A stretch of 5,738 nt of DNA, from NCBI GenBank assembly GCA_003455235.1, contig DMRT01000040.1, positions 1 to 5,738 of the forward strand, given 5' to 3'. The notes beneath the pieces were generated by a model that searched no databases, was not told the DNA's origin, and worked only from the letters and a program-made list of their open reading frames with translations. This document shows positions 5,275 through 5,738 of this stretch, one piece after another (the stretch's first letter is position 1; the number at the start of each line of letters is the position of its first letter). Source of the DNA: Chitinophagaceae bacterium (lineage in GTDB: Bacteria; Bacteroidota; Bacteroidia; Chitinophagales; Chitinophagaceae). Position numbers and translations under genes: made by a program.

Positions 5275-5281
5275 CATACGA

Positions 5282-5738
5282 ATGAAAATCTTTTTAGCGC
5301 AGCAGAACTATCACATCGGCAATTTTGAGAGCAATACACAAAAAATCATTTGTGCCATTGAAGAAGCCAAAAAACAGGGTGGCGACCTGGTGGTGTTCAG
5401 CGAGCTGAGTGTGTGCGGCTATGCGCCGCGTGATTTCCTGGAGTTCGACGATTTTATCAATAAAAGTTATGCAGCCATTGAGGAGATCAAACAGCATGCA
5501 GATACCATCGGTGTACTGGTGGGGGCGCCCGACCGTAACCCGGTTAAACAGGGAAAAGATCTTTTTAATGCTGCATTTCTTCTTTATGAAAAGGAGATCA
5601 AAGGTATCACACACAAAACCTGCCTGCCCAATTACGACGTGTTTGACGAATACCGCTACTTTGAACCGGCCTACAACTGGCAGGCGATGGAGTTTAAAGG
5701 AAAAAAACTGGCGGTTACCATTTGTGAAGATATCTGGA
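5282..5738 (+). CDS. nadE: Glutamine-dependent NAD+ synthetase, N-terminal glutaminase domain (cut by right window edge)
   Basis: NadE amidates nicotinic acid adenine dinucleotide to NAD+ with ATP, the last step of NAD synthesis. The long form carries an N-terminal nitrilase-fold glutaminase that delivers ammonia from glutamine to the C-terminal synthetase. Only the first 152 residues are in the window, all within the glutaminase. The Glu-Lys-Cys triad is visible: Glu41 in FSELSVCGY, Lys112 in KTCLPNYDVFDEYRYF, and Cys148 in TICEDIW at the very edge. The ATG at 5282 begins the standard MKIFLAQQNYHIGNF strand, so the start is secure. The gene is divergent from gldB across 76 bp. The synthetase domain with its ATP-binding SGGxDS loop cannot be checked here. 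A stand-alone nitrilase or amidase is possible in principle but unlikely, given the YDVFDEYRYF signature. Confidence 0.95.
   Translation, partial: MKIFLAQQNYHIGNFESNTQKIICAIEEAKKQGGDLVVFSELSVCGYAPRDFLEFDDFINKSYAAIEEIKQHADTIGVLVGAPDRNPVKQGKDLFNAAFLLYEKEIKGITHKTCLPNYDVFDEYRYFEPAYNWQAMEFKGKKLAVTICEDIW

Noticed and set aside
1030..5738. An NAD-biosynthesis operon joining nadC and nadE
   Set aside because: The two genes are 3.4 kb apart with two minus-strand genes and unrelated genes between them, so they cannot share a transcript; proximity may be chance.

Overview
The window reads as ordinary chromosomal DNA from a member of the Bacteroidota, most likely a Chitinophagaceae-like (Chitinophagia) bacterium. 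The reasons are a GldB-type gliding-motility lipoprotein gene divergent from nadE, a DUF4783 gene directly upstream of nadC, at least one promoter-like box of the phylum's TAnnTTTG type, and no convincing Shine-Dalgarno sequence before any of the nine starts. Family and genus are inferred; no rRNA or other taxonomic marker is present. Nothing indicates a mobile element, prophage, CRISPR array or tRNA.

Layout from left to right. At 1-437 (minus) is the N-terminal part of gpmI, the cofactor-independent phosphoglycerate mutase, cut by the left edge. A 136-bp divergent spacer with two hairpin-capable inverted repeats separates it from a small secreted DUF4783 protein (574-954, plus), which ends in a clear intrinsic terminator. 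nadC (1030-1881) follows with its own TAnnTTTG-type box only 5 nt before its ATG, and is coupled at 10 bp to an SUI1/YciH (eIF1-like) gene (1892-2236). A small YjdI-like Fe-S protein gene (2248-2475, minus) converges on SUI1 with an 11-bp gap. From a short AT-rich divergent region, apaG (2562-2948, plus) is read, followed by a membrane fatty-acid desaturase (3087-4190, plus). The desaturase converges on gldB (4192-5205, minus) with one base between the stop codons. A 76-bp divergent spacer leads to nadE (5282 to the right edge, plus), of which only the glutaminase domain is visible.

Functionally this is a housekeeping neighbourhood. nadC and nadE are two steps of NAD biosynthesis, gpmI is glycolytic, the desaturase adjusts membrane lipids, and gldB belongs to gliding motility. 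No new multi-gene system could be demonstrated. The points worth a second look are small-scale: the nearly leaderless nadC start, a pair of 9-bp direct repeats in the desaturase leader, the 1-bp convergent junction with an inverted repeat across both stop codons, alternative hairpins downstream of the SUI1 gene, and a GC-rich hairpin just before the nadE start. No stretch longer than 300 bases lacks a gene.
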